DNA of 64,000 bases from Clostridia bacterium. GTDB taxonomy: Bacteria > Bacillota > Clostridia > Oscillospirales > UBA644. The notes beneath the pieces are model-generated. The model was not told where the DNA came from, ran no database searches, and saw nothing but the letters and a program-made list of their open reading frames with translations. Location: the NCBI GenBank assembly GCA_017427285.1, contig JAFRTE010000019.1, positions 124,001 to 188,000 on the forward strand, written 5' to 3'. Shown in pieces: positions 16,236 through 25,413 of this stretch (position 1 is its first letter; each line of letters starts with the position of its first letter). Made by a program: the position numbers and the translations under genes.

Positions 16236-17360
16236 TCATACCTGAACAAGCGTAAGAATAAGTCCGCCCGCAACGACAGAAGCTATCTGTCCCGCAACAT
16301 TTGCGGCCGCAGCGTGCATAAGAAGGAAGTTTTGCGGATCTTCTTCTAGTCCCATTTTATGCACTACTCTTGATGACATCGGAAATGCTGATATTCCGGC
16401 TGCGCCGACCATAGGATTGATTTTTTCTTTTAAGAATATGTTCAGGATTTTCGCAAATATTACTCCGCCCGCAGTATCAAAAATAAAGGCAATCAGCCCA
16501 AGACCCATTATCATCAACGTATTCCAGCTGAGAAAAGCTTCGGCCTGCATTTTTGTGGATACCGTCAGTCCGAGCAGAAGCGTAACAAGGTTTGCCAACT
16601 CGTGTTGAGCAGATTCCGAAAGGGAATTAAGCACTCCGCATTCCCTGATCAGATTGCCGAACATCAAAAATCCGACAAGCGCAACAGATTTCGGTGCAAA
16701 AATTCCGGCTACGACCGTTATAACTATCGGGAATATGATTTTTGTTGTTTTCGATACAGACTTCGGTCTGTACGGCATGCGGATAAGCCGTTCTTTTTTT
16801 GTTGTACATAATTTTATGACAGCAGGCTGAATAATCGGAACAAGCGCCATATATGAGTATGCGGCAATGATTATCGGACCAACATAGTTTGATTTAAAAA
16901 ACTGAGACACAAATATCGAGGTTGGACCGTCTGCGGCGCCGATTATCGCTATAGACGCGGCATCTTTAGGTTCAAAGCCCAAAAACGAAGCAAGACTTAA
17001 CGTGAAAAATATTCCGAACTGTGCGGCGGCGCCGAAAAGCATCATTTTCGGATTTGAAAGCAGCGGTCCGAAATCGATCATCGCGCCTATTCCGATAAAA
17101 AGTAAAAGCGGGAAAAGCTCGTTTGCTATTCCGGCATTAAAAAGTACGTCAATAGGTCCTTCTTCAGCGCCTTGTGTTACTGCCCCGGAAAACGGAAGAT
17201 TTACAAGTATTGCTCCGAATCCCATAGGCAAGAGCAGGGCAGGCTCCATATCTTTTTTTATCGCAAGATAAATCAGTACCCCGCCGATGATCCACATTAT
17301 TACCATTTTCCACTGTGTTGACCAATCAATTGAAAGCAGATTGGAAAAAAGCTGTTCCAA
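16236..17360 (-). CDS. oadB: Sodium-translocating decarboxylase beta subunit (OadB family)
   Basis: This 374-residue, highly hydrophobic protein has about nine to eleven membrane segments and the two hallmark motifs of OadB/MmdB/GcdB: 'GAADGPTSIF' (Asp144, equivalent to the conserved Asp in the Na+ path) and 'NPMVGAAGISAFPMSSRV' (315-332). The family decarboxylates carboxybiotin and pumps Na+ outward. It lies 40 bases after the GH13 gene with an AGGAGTG ribosome site and is followed by an OadG-like gene. No carboxyltransferase or biotin carrier gene is nearby, so the alpha subunit must be encoded elsewhere. Which decarboxylase it serves cannot be told. Confidence 0.92.
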   Translation of the reverse strand: MEQLFSNLLSIDWSTQWKMVIMWIIGGVLIYLAIKKDMEPALLLPMGFGAILVNLPFSGAVTQGAEEGPIDVLFNAGIANELFPLLLFIGIGAMIDFGPLLSNPKMMLFGAAAQFGIFFTLSLASFLGFEPKDAASIAIIGAADGPTSIFVSQFFKSNYVGPIIIAAYSYMALVPIIQPAVIKLCTTKKERLIRMPYRPKSVSKTTKIIFPIVITVVAGIFAPKSVALVGFLMFGNLIRECGVLNSLSESAQHELANLVTLLLGLTVSTKMQAEAFLSWNTLMIMGLGLIAFIFDTAGGVIFAKILNIFLKEKINPMVGAAGISAFPMSSRVVHKMGLEEDPQNFLLMHAAAANVAGQIASVVAGGLILTLVQV

Positions 17361-17400
17361 AACTATTTCACTCCTAATTAAACATTATTATATTTAAATT

Positions 17401-19161
17401 TTATTGAGTTACAATAATCAAAAAATCGTTTCCGTTAATAGTATCTCCCGGTGAATAATCTTTTTTTGAATAAAGATCGGTTCCTTTATCAAATACATCC
17501 GGAAGTATTTTCGGAGTATCTGTAATATTTACAGCGAATACGCATTTTTCATCTTCGTCGGTACGGGCAAAAATCAGAAACCCGTATTCCTCCCATAAAG
17601 GAAGGAATCGTCCTTCTTTTAAACAGTTTAATCCGTGCCTGATCCTGTTTATTTCAGAAAAAAACGCAATCATCTCTGTGTTTTCTTTTCCCCAAGGATA
17701 ACAAAGTCTGTTAAGAGGGTCTTTTCCTCCTTCCATTCCCGCTTCGTCACCGTAATAAACAGTCGGAAGGCCTGGCAGAAAAGCAAGAATGGCGTAAGCA
17801 ATACATACCAAACGTTCGGAGGACAAAAGTGTTTTGATACGCTCGGTATCGTGAGTACCGAGAAAGTTCATTAAAGTATTAAGTACAGGGGTAGGGTAGT
17901 CTTCACAAATCTCAAGAACGCTCTCAACAAAATCATAAGCTGATTTATTTCGAATAAAGTCTATCACGGTATTTCTGAAAACATAATTCATAACGCTGTC
18001 AAGCTGATTTCCGTGAAGATATTTCCGTCTTTTACCGTAACTAATTTTATCGGCGGCATTTTCCCACACCTCACCGATAATGAGAGCGTCTTTTTTCTCA
18101 TCTTTAACGGCGTCTCTGAATTTTTTAATAAATTCATCGGGAAGTTCGTCCGCAACGTCAAGCCGCCAACCCGAAGCGCCCAAACGAAGCCATTTGCGTG
18201 CTATACCGTTTTCTCCGGTTATATATTCGAGATAAGACGAGTCGGTTTCATTCGTATTAGGCAAAATTTTAACGTTCCACCAGCATTCGTAATCATCGGG
18301 CCAGATTCTGAAACGATACCATGATGAATAAACAGATTGTTGCGATTGATATGCCCCGATGTCAGGATAATTCCCGAACTTGTTGAAATATTTGCTGTCG
18401 GCTCCGGTATGACTGAATACGCCGTCAAGTATTATTTTAATACCATATTTGTCCGCGCTTTCGCAAAGAGATTTAAAATCATTGACAGTACCAAGCAGCG
18501 AATCTGTTTTATCATAATCGCCGGTATCATATCTGTGGTTTGAAGATGATTCAAAAATAGGGTTGAGATATATAATATCGATTCCGAGCGAATTCAGGTA
18601 CCCGAGCTTCGACTCGATACCCTTGAAATTTCCTCCGAAAAAATCCGAAGTGTCAAGCGTCCCGTCGGCATTTCTTACGTGATTGGGTATCTCTCCCCAC
18701 GGTTTTATGTTCGTATGTTTTGGCGTGTCAGGCGCTCCGCTTTTACAGAATCTGTCTGGAAAGATCTGATAAATGTTGCTGCCTTCATATGCTTTAATGC
18801 CTGTAAAGCTGTCTGTATATACAGTCAGTTTCCACGGCTCTGCGTCTGAAGAATCAAAAGGATTCGAGAAATTGTTTTTGCCTATTTTCAGCGCTTTTCC
18901 GTCTGTTTTAATGATTTCAAATCTGTAAAAGTAAAGGTCTTCACAGTCTATCTTTACTGTGCAGGAATACTCTTCATATATACCGTTAATGGCGTTAAAA
19001 TGCAGCGGAAACACATATTTTTTGTCGCCTTCAAAGACTATTGAAACGTTAAATGCGCATACTCTTCTTGAAACAAGAATCCTAAATGATATTTCCCGAT
19101 TTACTTCAACAGCGCCGAAAGGTCTTTTGAAATATGTGTCTCTTGAATTAAACTTTATCAT
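17401..19161 (-). CDS. GH13 alpha-amylase / neopullulanase-type glycoside hydrolase
   Basis: This 586-residue protein has an N-terminal beta domain (about 1-120) and a GH13 barrel with all four classical regions: 'ILDGVFSHTG' (I), 'GWRLDVADE' with nucleophile Asp335 (II), 'IIGEVWEN' with acid/base Glu364 (III), and 'LGTHDTER' with Asp438 (IV). The 'YQIFPDRF' segment and the N-domain suggest the neopullulanase/cyclomaltodextrinase group, which cleaves short alpha-glucans. There is no signal peptide, so it acts in the cytoplasm, probably trimming glycogen-derived dextrins. Its start overlaps the 3' end of glgP by 14 bases, showing translational coupling. Confidence 0.9.
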   Translation of the reverse strand: MIKFNSRDTYFKRPFGAVEVNREISFRILVSRRVCAFNVSIVFEGDKKYVFPLHFNAINGIYEEYSCTVKIDCEDLYFYRFEIIKTDGKALKIGKNNFSNPFDSSDAEPWKLTVYTDSFTGIKAYEGSNIYQIFPDRFCKSGAPDTPKHTNIKPWGEIPNHVRNADGTLDTSDFFGGNFKGIESKLGYLNSLGIDIIYLNPIFESSSNHRYDTGDYDKTDSLLGTVNDFKSLCESADKYGIKIILDGVFSHTGADSKYFNKFGNYPDIGAYQSQQSVYSSWYRFRIWPDDYECWWNVKILPNTNETDSSYLEYITGENGIARKWLRLGASGWRLDVADELPDEFIKKFRDAVKDEKKDALIIGEVWENAADKISYGKRRKYLHGNQLDSVMNYVFRNTVIDFIRNKSAYDFVESVLEICEDYPTPVLNTLMNFLGTHDTERIKTLLSSERLVCIAYAILAFLPGLPTVYYGDEAGMEGGKDPLNRLCYPWGKENTEMIAFFSEINRIRHGLNCLKEGRFLPLWEEYGFLIFARTDEDEKCVFAVNITDTPKILPDVFDKGTDLYSKKDYSPGDTINGNDFLIIVTQ

Positions 19162-21583
19162 ACTTTACAGGTGTTACATCCCATATTTTTTTCGCATAAT
19201 CCGCAATGCTTCTGTCTGATGAGAATTTTCCCGCCATAGCAATATTGATAAGCGACTTTCTGTTCCATAACAGCGTGTCTGCATAATCTGAATATACTTT
19301 TATATGTATTTTCTTATATGCGTCAAAATCCGCTACAACCATATATGGGTCCGCAAAGCCGTCCATCGTCAGATAATTAGCTATATCCGAGAAATTTATT
19401 CCGTTTATGCTGTTGTGCATCATACCAATTATCTCTGAAAGTATCGGATCTTTTAATATATATGATGCGGGATAGTATCCTTTCTTGTAAAGTTCGGATA
19501 CTTCGTCTGTTTTCAGGCCGAATATGTATATATTGTCATTTCCTACTTTTTCACATATTTCAACGTTTGCGCCGTCAAGTGTTCCCAGAGTAAGCGCACC
19601 GTTGATCATCATTTTCATATTTCCCGTTCCGCTCGCCTCCGTGCCCGCCTGTGAAATCTGTTCACTGATTTCTGACGCCGGCATAAGATATTCCGCCCAG
19701 GTTACGCTGTAATTTTCCAGAAATACTACTTTTATCATTTCCGAAGCGCGTTTATCCCTTTTTATCATTTCCGATATTGAATTGATAAGAAGGATGATCC
19801 TCTTTGCCATATAGTATGAAGAAGCTGCTTTTGCGGCGAAAACGAATGTTGTTTTCGGTATGATAAACGTCGGATCGTTTTTTATACGGACATAAAGATA
19901 AAGGATGTGAAGTGCATTCAACAACTGACGTTTATATTCGTGAAGTCTCTTTGCATGAACGTCAAAAACAGATTCGGGGTCTACCGTATTGTCTCCAAGT
20001 CTTGAAATAAACCTCTTTTTGTTGTCCAGTTTAATTGATGCAAGTGAATTTAAAACAGAGGAATCGTCTTTAAATTTCAAAAATCCTTCAAGCTCTTCCG
20101 AATGTTTTATAAATCTGTCTCCGATACATTCCTTAAGCAGATTTGTAAGTCCGGGGTTCGCCTGGCAAAGCCACCGTCTGAAATCGATACCGTTTGTAAC
20201 GTTCTCGAATTTTTCCGGCATCAGGTCATAATAATCCTTAAAAACCGTGTTTTTCAATATCTCCGAATGCAGCTGCGATACGCCGTTGACCTTCTTTGAC
20301 GCTATTACGGACAGATTTGCCATTCTGACTGTATCAAAAGCGAGCACGGAAACTCGGGATACTTTATTCCAGTTACCGTCTGTTTTTTCAAATACTTCAT
20401 GACAGAAACGCGTGTTTATCTCTTTCAGAATTGAATGCAGGCGTGGGAGGATAGACGCAAAAATCTGTTCATCCCATTTTTCAAGCGCTTCCGACATTAC
20501 CGTATGGTTGGTGTAACAAACAACATTTGTTGTGATATTCCACGCTTTATCCCAGCTGTATCCGTATTCGTCTATCAGTATTCTCATAAGTTCCGGGATC
20601 ACCAGAGAGGGATGAGTGTCGTTTATATGAAATACTGCTTTCTGCGGCAGAGAATCAAGCGTTCCGTAACGCTTCATATGACGTTTGATAACTGAGTGCA
20701 GCGATGCGGAAACAAGAAAATACTGCTGTTTTAACCTTAATGATTTTCCTTCGATATGCTCGTCCGGCGGATAAAGTATTTTGGAGATCATTTCTGCACG
20801 CGTAGCTTCTTCGCTCGCCTGAATGTAATCCCCCTGAGAAAACAGATGCATGTCTATATTAAGAGCGCTTTTTGCCCTCCACAGACGAAGTTTTGATACT
20901 CCCTGCGTGTCGTATCCGGGAATCATCATATCGTAGGGGATTGCGTGAACGACTGTTTCACCGATATGGTTAACTGTCATTCGTCCGTTTTCCCATATTT
21001 CCTCGATTCTTCCTCCAAAACGGACGTCTACCGCCTCGTCAAGCCTCGGGACAAGCCAGCATTCTCCGTTAGGAAGCCATACGTCGGGAAGCTCCATCTG
21101 CCATCCGTCTACAAGTTTTTGTTTGAACATCCCGTAATCATAGCAAATACTGAAGCCCGTAGCAAGATAATTCTGTGATGCCAGCGAAGCCATAAAGCAT
21201 GCGGCAAGTCTGCCCAGGCCTCCGTTTCCAAGACCCGGGTCAGGTTCGCATTCATATAAATCTTCCGGTGTAAGACGATATTTTGAAAGTGCCTGTCTGA
21301 AATTACTCTCCAGCTTACCGCAATAAACAGCATTTTTCAGTGCCCTTCCGAGCAAAAATTCGATGCAAAAATAATATACTTCTTTTTCGCCTAGTTTTCT
21401 TGCCCTGTTTTTAAACTGTTTGCGCCTTGCCGAATACATATCTCGCAATGCGGTAACAGATGCCTTGTAAATATGCTCTGCCGTCGCTTCGGTCCAGTCA
21501 ATTCCGAGTTTTGAAAGGTTTTCTTCAATTATTCTGTTAAGCTCCGCAGCTGAGTATTGCGGATTTTTCATTATATCGTCCAT
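19148..21583 (-). CDS. glgP: Glycogen/starch phosphorylase (maltodextrin-type)
   Basis: The 811-residue length matches bacterial glycogen phosphorylases. It carries the pyridoxal-phosphate site 'EASGTGNMKMMINGALT' (Schiff-base Lys657), 'DGANVEI', and the early 'DPGLGNGGLGRLAACF' substrate region. It splits alpha-1,4 glucan with phosphate to release glucose 1-phosphate, which GlgC can recycle. It sits 17 bases after glgA, with an AAAGGAA ribosome site, and shares 14 bases with the downstream GH13 gene. Its presence in the biosynthetic operon means synthesis and breakdown are transcribed together, so control is likely post-translational or by metabolites. Confidence 0.95.
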   Translation of the reverse strand: MDDIMKNPQYSAAELNRIIEENLSKLGIDWTEATAEHIYKASVTALRDMYSARRKQFKNRARKLGEKEVYYFCIEFLLGRALKNAVYCGKLESNFRQALSKYRLTPEDLYECEPDPGLGNGGLGRLAACFMASLASQNYLATGFSICYDYGMFKQKLVDGWQMELPDVWLPNGECWLVPRLDEAVDVRFGGRIEEIWENGRMTVNHIGETVVHAIPYDMMIPGYDTQGVSKLRLWRAKSALNIDMHLFSQGDYIQASEEATRAEMISKILYPPDEHIEGKSLRLKQQYFLVSASLHSVIKRHMKRYGTLDSLPQKAVFHINDTHPSLVIPELMRILIDEYGYSWDKAWNITTNVVCYTNHTVMSEALEKWDEQIFASILPRLHSILKEINTRFCHEVFEKTDGNWNKVSRVSVLAFDTVRMANLSVIASKKVNGVSQLHSEILKNTVFKDYYDLMPEKFENVTNGIDFRRWLCQANPGLTNLLKECIGDRFIKHSEELEGFLKFKDDSSVLNSLASIKLDNKKRFISRLGDNTVDPESVFDVHAKRLHEYKRQLLNALHILYLYVRIKNDPTFIIPKTTFVFAAKAASSYYMAKRIILLINSISEMIKRDKRASEMIKVVFLENYSVTWAEYLMPASEISEQISQAGTEASGTGNMKMMINGALTLGTLDGANVEICEKVGNDNIYIFGLKTDEVSELYKKGYYPASYILKDPILSEIIGMMHNSINGINFSDIANYLTMDGFADPYMVVADFDAYKKIHIKVYSDYADTLLWNRKSLINIAMAGKFSSDRSIADYAKKIWDVTPVKYDKV

Positions 21584-21600
21584 TTATCTGTTTCCTTTGA

Positions 21601-23004
21601 TTATTTCTTATAGAGTTCGTAGTATTTCTTTGCGGATGATTTCCATGTGAAATCTGAGTTCATAGCATTCTGGATAAGTTTGTTCCATTTTTCTTTGTCG
21701 TTATATGCAGCAAGCGCGCGGTTTATCGTATCAAGCATGTGATGAGCATTGTAATCGTTGAAAACGAATCCGTTCTCGCCGTCATGTATACTGTCTTTCA
21801 AACCGCCCGTTGCTCTTACGATCGGTAATGAACCGTATCTGCAGGCAACCATCTGAACAAGACCGCAGGGCTCGGTTTTAGAGGGCATCAGAATAATATC
21901 TGCGCCGGCATAGATGCGCGATGCAAGAGCTGTGTCATACATGATTTTTACTGACATTTTCTGAGGATACTGTGATGCTACAGTGCCGAAAAAGTCTTCA
22001 TAGTGAGCGTCGCCTTTCCCGAGAATAATAACCTGAACATTTTCTTCGAGCAGCTGCCTGATAATACACGCGACCAGATCGAAACCTTTATGTTCAACAA
22101 GGCGTGAAATAATTCCGATTACGGGTACTGAGTCATCTGCGGGCAATCCGAATTCCTTCTGTATTTCTGCCTTGTCAACGGTCTTTCCCTCGGGATTTTT
22201 TGCGGAATATTTTTTTGCAATATGTGCGTCTGTCCACGGGTTGTATCTTTCAACGTCTATTCCGTTCAGAATTCCAGAAATCTTATAGCTTCTTTCGTTT
22301 ATTATGCTTTCAAGTCCGTGAGCATAATACGGCATTTTTATCTCTTCCGCATAAGTGGGACTTACCGTGTTTACCGCGTCTGCAAGCTCTATAGCGCCTT
22401 TCATAAGATTGACGGCACCGTCATACTCAACGGTGCTTAAGTCCGAAGCGTCTATATCCAGCACGTCAGACATTATTTCTTTGCTGAAAACGCCCTGATA
22501 CTGAATATTATGAATTGTAAATACGGTTCTGATCGATGAATATTCGGCTCTTTTTTTATATTTCAGCGATGCGTAGATCGGGATGAGTGCGGTATGCCAG
22601 TCATGCGCATGAATAACGTCAGGAATAAAATCTATATGCGGAAGCATTTCAAATACTGATTTACAGAAAAATGCAAATCTTTCAGCGTCATCAAAATGAC
22701 CGTAAATGCCTTTTCTTTTGAAATAGTATTCGTTGTCTATCAGATAATAACGAATTCCGTCAAGCTCGACCATGTGAATACCGCAATATTGGTTTCTCCA
22801 TGACAGTTTTACGGTAATACTTTTAACAAAGCTGATTTTATCCCTGATTTCCTGAGGTATGTCGGAATATAGAGGCAAAACGACACGCACGTCATTATTC
22901 TGATTAAGCTTTTTCAGAGCCTTCGGCAGCGCGCTTATAACGTCGCCAAGACCGCCCGTAACAACAAAAGGAAAACATTCCGCGGCAGCAAAAAGTATTT
23001 TCAT
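21601..23004 (-). CDS. glgA: Glycogen synthase (ADP-glucose, GT5)
   Basis: This 467-residue protein is full length for bacterial GlgA and has the GT5 N-terminal 'TGGLGDVISALPKAL' and the C-terminal nucleotide-sugar site 'ISRLVEHKGFD' and 'SKTEPCGLVQ'. It extends alpha-1,4 glucan from ADP-glucose made by GlgC/GlgD. The strongly conserved Lys of KTGGL, Lys15 in E. coli and implicated in ADP-glucose binding, is Val15 here, with the first 19 residues aligning without a gap. Other catalytic residues look intact. A GGGAGGT ribosome site sets the start; the gap to glgD is 41 bases. Confidence 0.94.
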   Translation of the reverse strand: MKILFAAAECFPFVVTGGLGDVISALPKALKKLNQNNDVRVVLPLYSDIPQEIRDKISFVKSITVKLSWRNQYCGIHMVELDGIRYYLIDNEYYFKRKGIYGHFDDAERFAFFCKSVFEMLPHIDFIPDVIHAHDWHTALIPIYASLKYKKRAEYSSIRTVFTIHNIQYQGVFSKEIMSDVLDIDASDLSTVEYDGAVNLMKGAIELADAVNTVSPTYAEEIKMPYYAHGLESIINERSYKISGILNGIDVERYNPWTDAHIAKKYSAKNPEGKTVDKAEIQKEFGLPADDSVPVIGIISRLVEHKGFDLVACIIRQLLEENVQVIILGKGDAHYEDFFGTVASQYPQKMSVKIMYDTALASRIYAGADIILMPSKTEPCGLVQMVACRYGSLPIVRATGGLKDSIHDGENGFVFNDYNAHHMLDTINRALAAYNDKEKWNKLIQNAMNSDFTWKSSAKKYYELYKK

Positions 23005-23046
23005 TTTTTTACCTCCCTGATATAATAGTTGATCATTTCGAAAAAA

Positions 23047-24159
23047 TCAGACAACGCTGTCCTTTGCCAAAACAAAGGGGTAGGTGGGGTAACCCGCAAG
23101 TACTCTGCCGTTTTTAATAACGCACTGTTTATCTATGATCGCATAGCTGATATCGGCATTTTCGCTGACTACCGCGCCCTGCATTATTACACAGTTTTTG
23201 ACCTTTGCGCCCTTTCCGATATATACGCCGCGCGATATAACGCAGTTTTCAACGTCGCTGAGTATCAACGATCCGTTTGCTATAAGCGAATTTTTAACGG
23301 TAACGTCAGACGCGTACCGTGTAGGCGCTTCATCTCTTACTTTTGTATAAATCGGATTGTTGTTTTTGAAAAGCTCGTCTCTTATGTCTTTGTTCAGAAG
23401 GTTCATGTTCGCTTCGAAAAGAGATCTGTTCGAATCGATTTTTATCGCATAACCTTCAAATTTATAACCGTATATTTTAAGCGAATGAGCGCGTTTTGCT
23501 ATTATATCCTTTTCAAAACTGAGTTGACCTACGGCAACAGCTTCGTTTACGAGAGATACAAGAAGAGATCGTTTTATAATCCACATTCCGAGTGACACAT
23601 TTGCGTATCCGTCCGGGGCTATTCCTACATATGCAGTTACAACTCTGCCTGTTTTGTCTATATCGTAAATAGTGCTGTTGAGCGATTTGTCTTCAACGCA
23701 CTTATACTGATATATTACAGTTATATCCGAGTTGACCGACTCGTGATATTTTATTATCCTGCTGTAATCCATATTGCATACGGTATCGCAGTCCGCAAGC
23801 ACTACATACTCATCATTGATTTTTTCCAAAGTGGAAATAATACTTTTCAGCGCATCAAGACGTCCCGAATAAAGACCTGTTCCGTTTGAGAAACTGTACG
23901 GCGGAAAAACGGTAAGACCGCCGAATTTTCTTGATAAGTCCCATTCCTTGCCGGAACCGAGATGGCTGAGCAATGACTGATAATTATTCCTTGCTATTAC
24001 TCCAACCGAAGTTATGCCGGAATTTACCATATTTGACAGAACAAAATCTATTAATCTGTAACGTCCTCCGAACGGAACAGAGCCAAGCGTTCTTTTTTTC
24101 GTGATTTCCGGAAGATTGTGATCGTGTATTCCTGAAAAAATAATACCTACAGCTGACAT
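23047..24159 (-). CDS. glgD: GlgD, non-catalytic subunit of glucose-1-phosphate adenylyltransferase
   Basis: The product is about 370 residues, with a nucleotidyltransferase fold followed by a left-handed beta-helix. It resembles GlgC ('VPFGGRYRLIDFVLSNMVNSGI') but lacks the GGxGxRL nucleotide loop (here 'IIFSGIHDHNL'), as known Firmicute GlgD subunits do. In characterised Firmicutes GlgD raises GlgC activity in a heterotetramer. Two upstream in-frame ATGs exist, but AAAGGG (24169-24174) is properly spaced, nine bases, only from the ATG at 24157-24159, so I place the start there. It lies 16 bases after glgC. Confidence 0.92.
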   Translation of the reverse strand: MSAVGIIFSGIHDHNLPEITKKRTLGSVPFGGRYRLIDFVLSNMVNSGITSVGVIARNNYQSLLSHLGSGKEWDLSRKFGGLTVFPPYSFSNGTGLYSGRLDALKSIISTLEKINDEYVVLADCDTVCNMDYSRIIKYHESVNSDITVIYQYKCVEDKSLNSTIYDIDKTGRVVTAYVGIAPDGYANVSLGMWIIKRSLLVSLVNEAVAVGQLSFEKDIIAKRAHSLKIYGYKFEGYAIKIDSNRSLFEANMNLLNKDIRDELFKNNNPIYTKVRDEAPTRYASDVTVKNSLIANGSLILSDVENCVISRGVYIGKGAKVKNCVIMQGAVVSENADISYAIIDKQCVIKNGRVLAGYPTYPFVLAKDSVV

Positions 24160-24175
24160 ACTATTCATCCCTTTC

Positions 24176-25378
24176 TTATATAATGGGTTCATCCGAACGG
24201 TCTATCATTTCGCCGGGAGGAACGGTTTCATTATCCGCAACAACGGCGCCGCTGCCGATAACAGCAATCTTGCGCCCGTCCGGTCCTTCTTCTCCGCCTA
24301 TTATTGCGTTTTCACCGATTACCGTATGGTCTCCGACGATAGCATTGACGATTCTTGCGCCTTTTTTGATTACGGCGTCCTGCATAATAATCGAGTCTTT
24401 GATATATACATCTTTATCGACGAATACTTTATAGAAAACAACAGAATGGTCGATAGTGCCGTATATTTCACTGCCTTCTGACACGATAGTATCTTTGAGC
24501 GACGCTCCTTCTCCTATATACTGAGGGGGACAAACGGGATTTCTCGCGTATATTTTCCACTCGGGATTGTTTATGATATCGCTCGTTCCCTCGTTCAGTA
24601 AATCCATATTTGCTTCCCAGAGACTGTCTATCGTTCCAACGTCTTTCCAGTATCCGCAGAAAGGATATGCAAACATCTTTTCTCCGCTGTTAAGCATTGT
24701 AGGAATAATGTTTTTACCGAAGTCGTTTGACGAATCCGGGTTTGCGTCATCTTCGATCAGGTATTTCTTGAGCTTGTTCCATGAGAAAACATAAATACCC
24801 ATTGATGCTTCATCATTTTTCGGAACTTTCGGTTTTTCTTCAAAACTGACTATTCTTCCGTCCGGCGCTGTGTTCATAATTCCGAAACGCGACGCCTCTT
24901 CGATCGGGACTTTTATTACGGCAATAGTAGCATCTGCGCCTTTTTCTTCATGGTATTCTATCATTTTAGAATAATCCATCGAGTAAATATGGTCGCCGGA
25001 AAGGATCAGTACGTAGTCGGGAGAATACTGTTCTATGAATCTTATATTCTGGTAAATGGCGTTTGCGGTTCCTTTATACCATGCCATACCGCTGCTTTGC
25101 TGATACGGGGGAAGGATATACACTCCTCCGTAAAGTCTGTCAAGGTCCCACGGAAGACCGTTTCTGATATAACGGTTGAGCACTAACGGCTGATACTGCG
25201 TGAGCACGCCTACAACGTCTATGCCCGAATTAATACAGTTTGACATAGTAAAGTCGATTATCCTGTATTTTCCTCCAAACGGTACTGCAGGTTTTGCAAT
25301 GTTCTTTGTAAGAACGTGAAGACGGCTGCCTTGTCCGCCTGCAAGAAGCATTGCTATGCACCTGTTTTTCTTAATCAT
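24176..25378 (-). CDS. glgC: Glucose-1-phosphate adenylyltransferase, catalytic subunit
   Basis: The 400-residue product has the intact nucleotide loop '[10 protein letters not shown]', the '[15 protein letters not shown]' motif, the catalytic Asp in '[12 protein letters not shown]', the glucose-1-phosphate motif 'SFEEKPK', and a C-terminal left-handed beta-helix with hexapeptide repeats. It makes ADP-glucose from ATP and glucose 1-phosphate, the committed step of glycogen synthesis. The start is set by AAGGAGGA. It lies 35 bases after glgB and just before glgD, the usual order in Clostridia. Confidence 0.95.
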   Translation of the reverse strand: MIKKNRCIAMLLAGGQGSRLHVLTKNIAKPAVPFGGKYRIIDFTMSNCINSGIDVVGVLTQYQPLVLNRYIRNGLPWDLDRLYGGVYILPPYQQSSGMAWYKGTANAIYQNIRFIEQYSPDYVLILSGDHIYSMDYSKMIEYHEEKGADATIAVIKVPIEEASRFGIMNTAPDGRIVSFEEKPKVPKNDEASMGIYVFSWNKLKKYLIEDDANPDSSNDFGKNIIPTMLNSGEKMFAYPFCGYWKDVGTIDSLWEANMDLLNEGTSDIINNPEWKIYARNPVCPPQYIGEGASLKDTIVSEGSEIYGTIDHSVVFYKVFVDKDVYIKDSIIMQDAVIKKGARIVNAIVGDHTVIGENAIIGGEEGPDGRKIAVIGSGAVVADNETVPPGEMIDRSDEPII

Positions 25379-25413
25379 AAAAGGTTCCTCCTTGTTTCGA
25401 TATATATTTCAAA

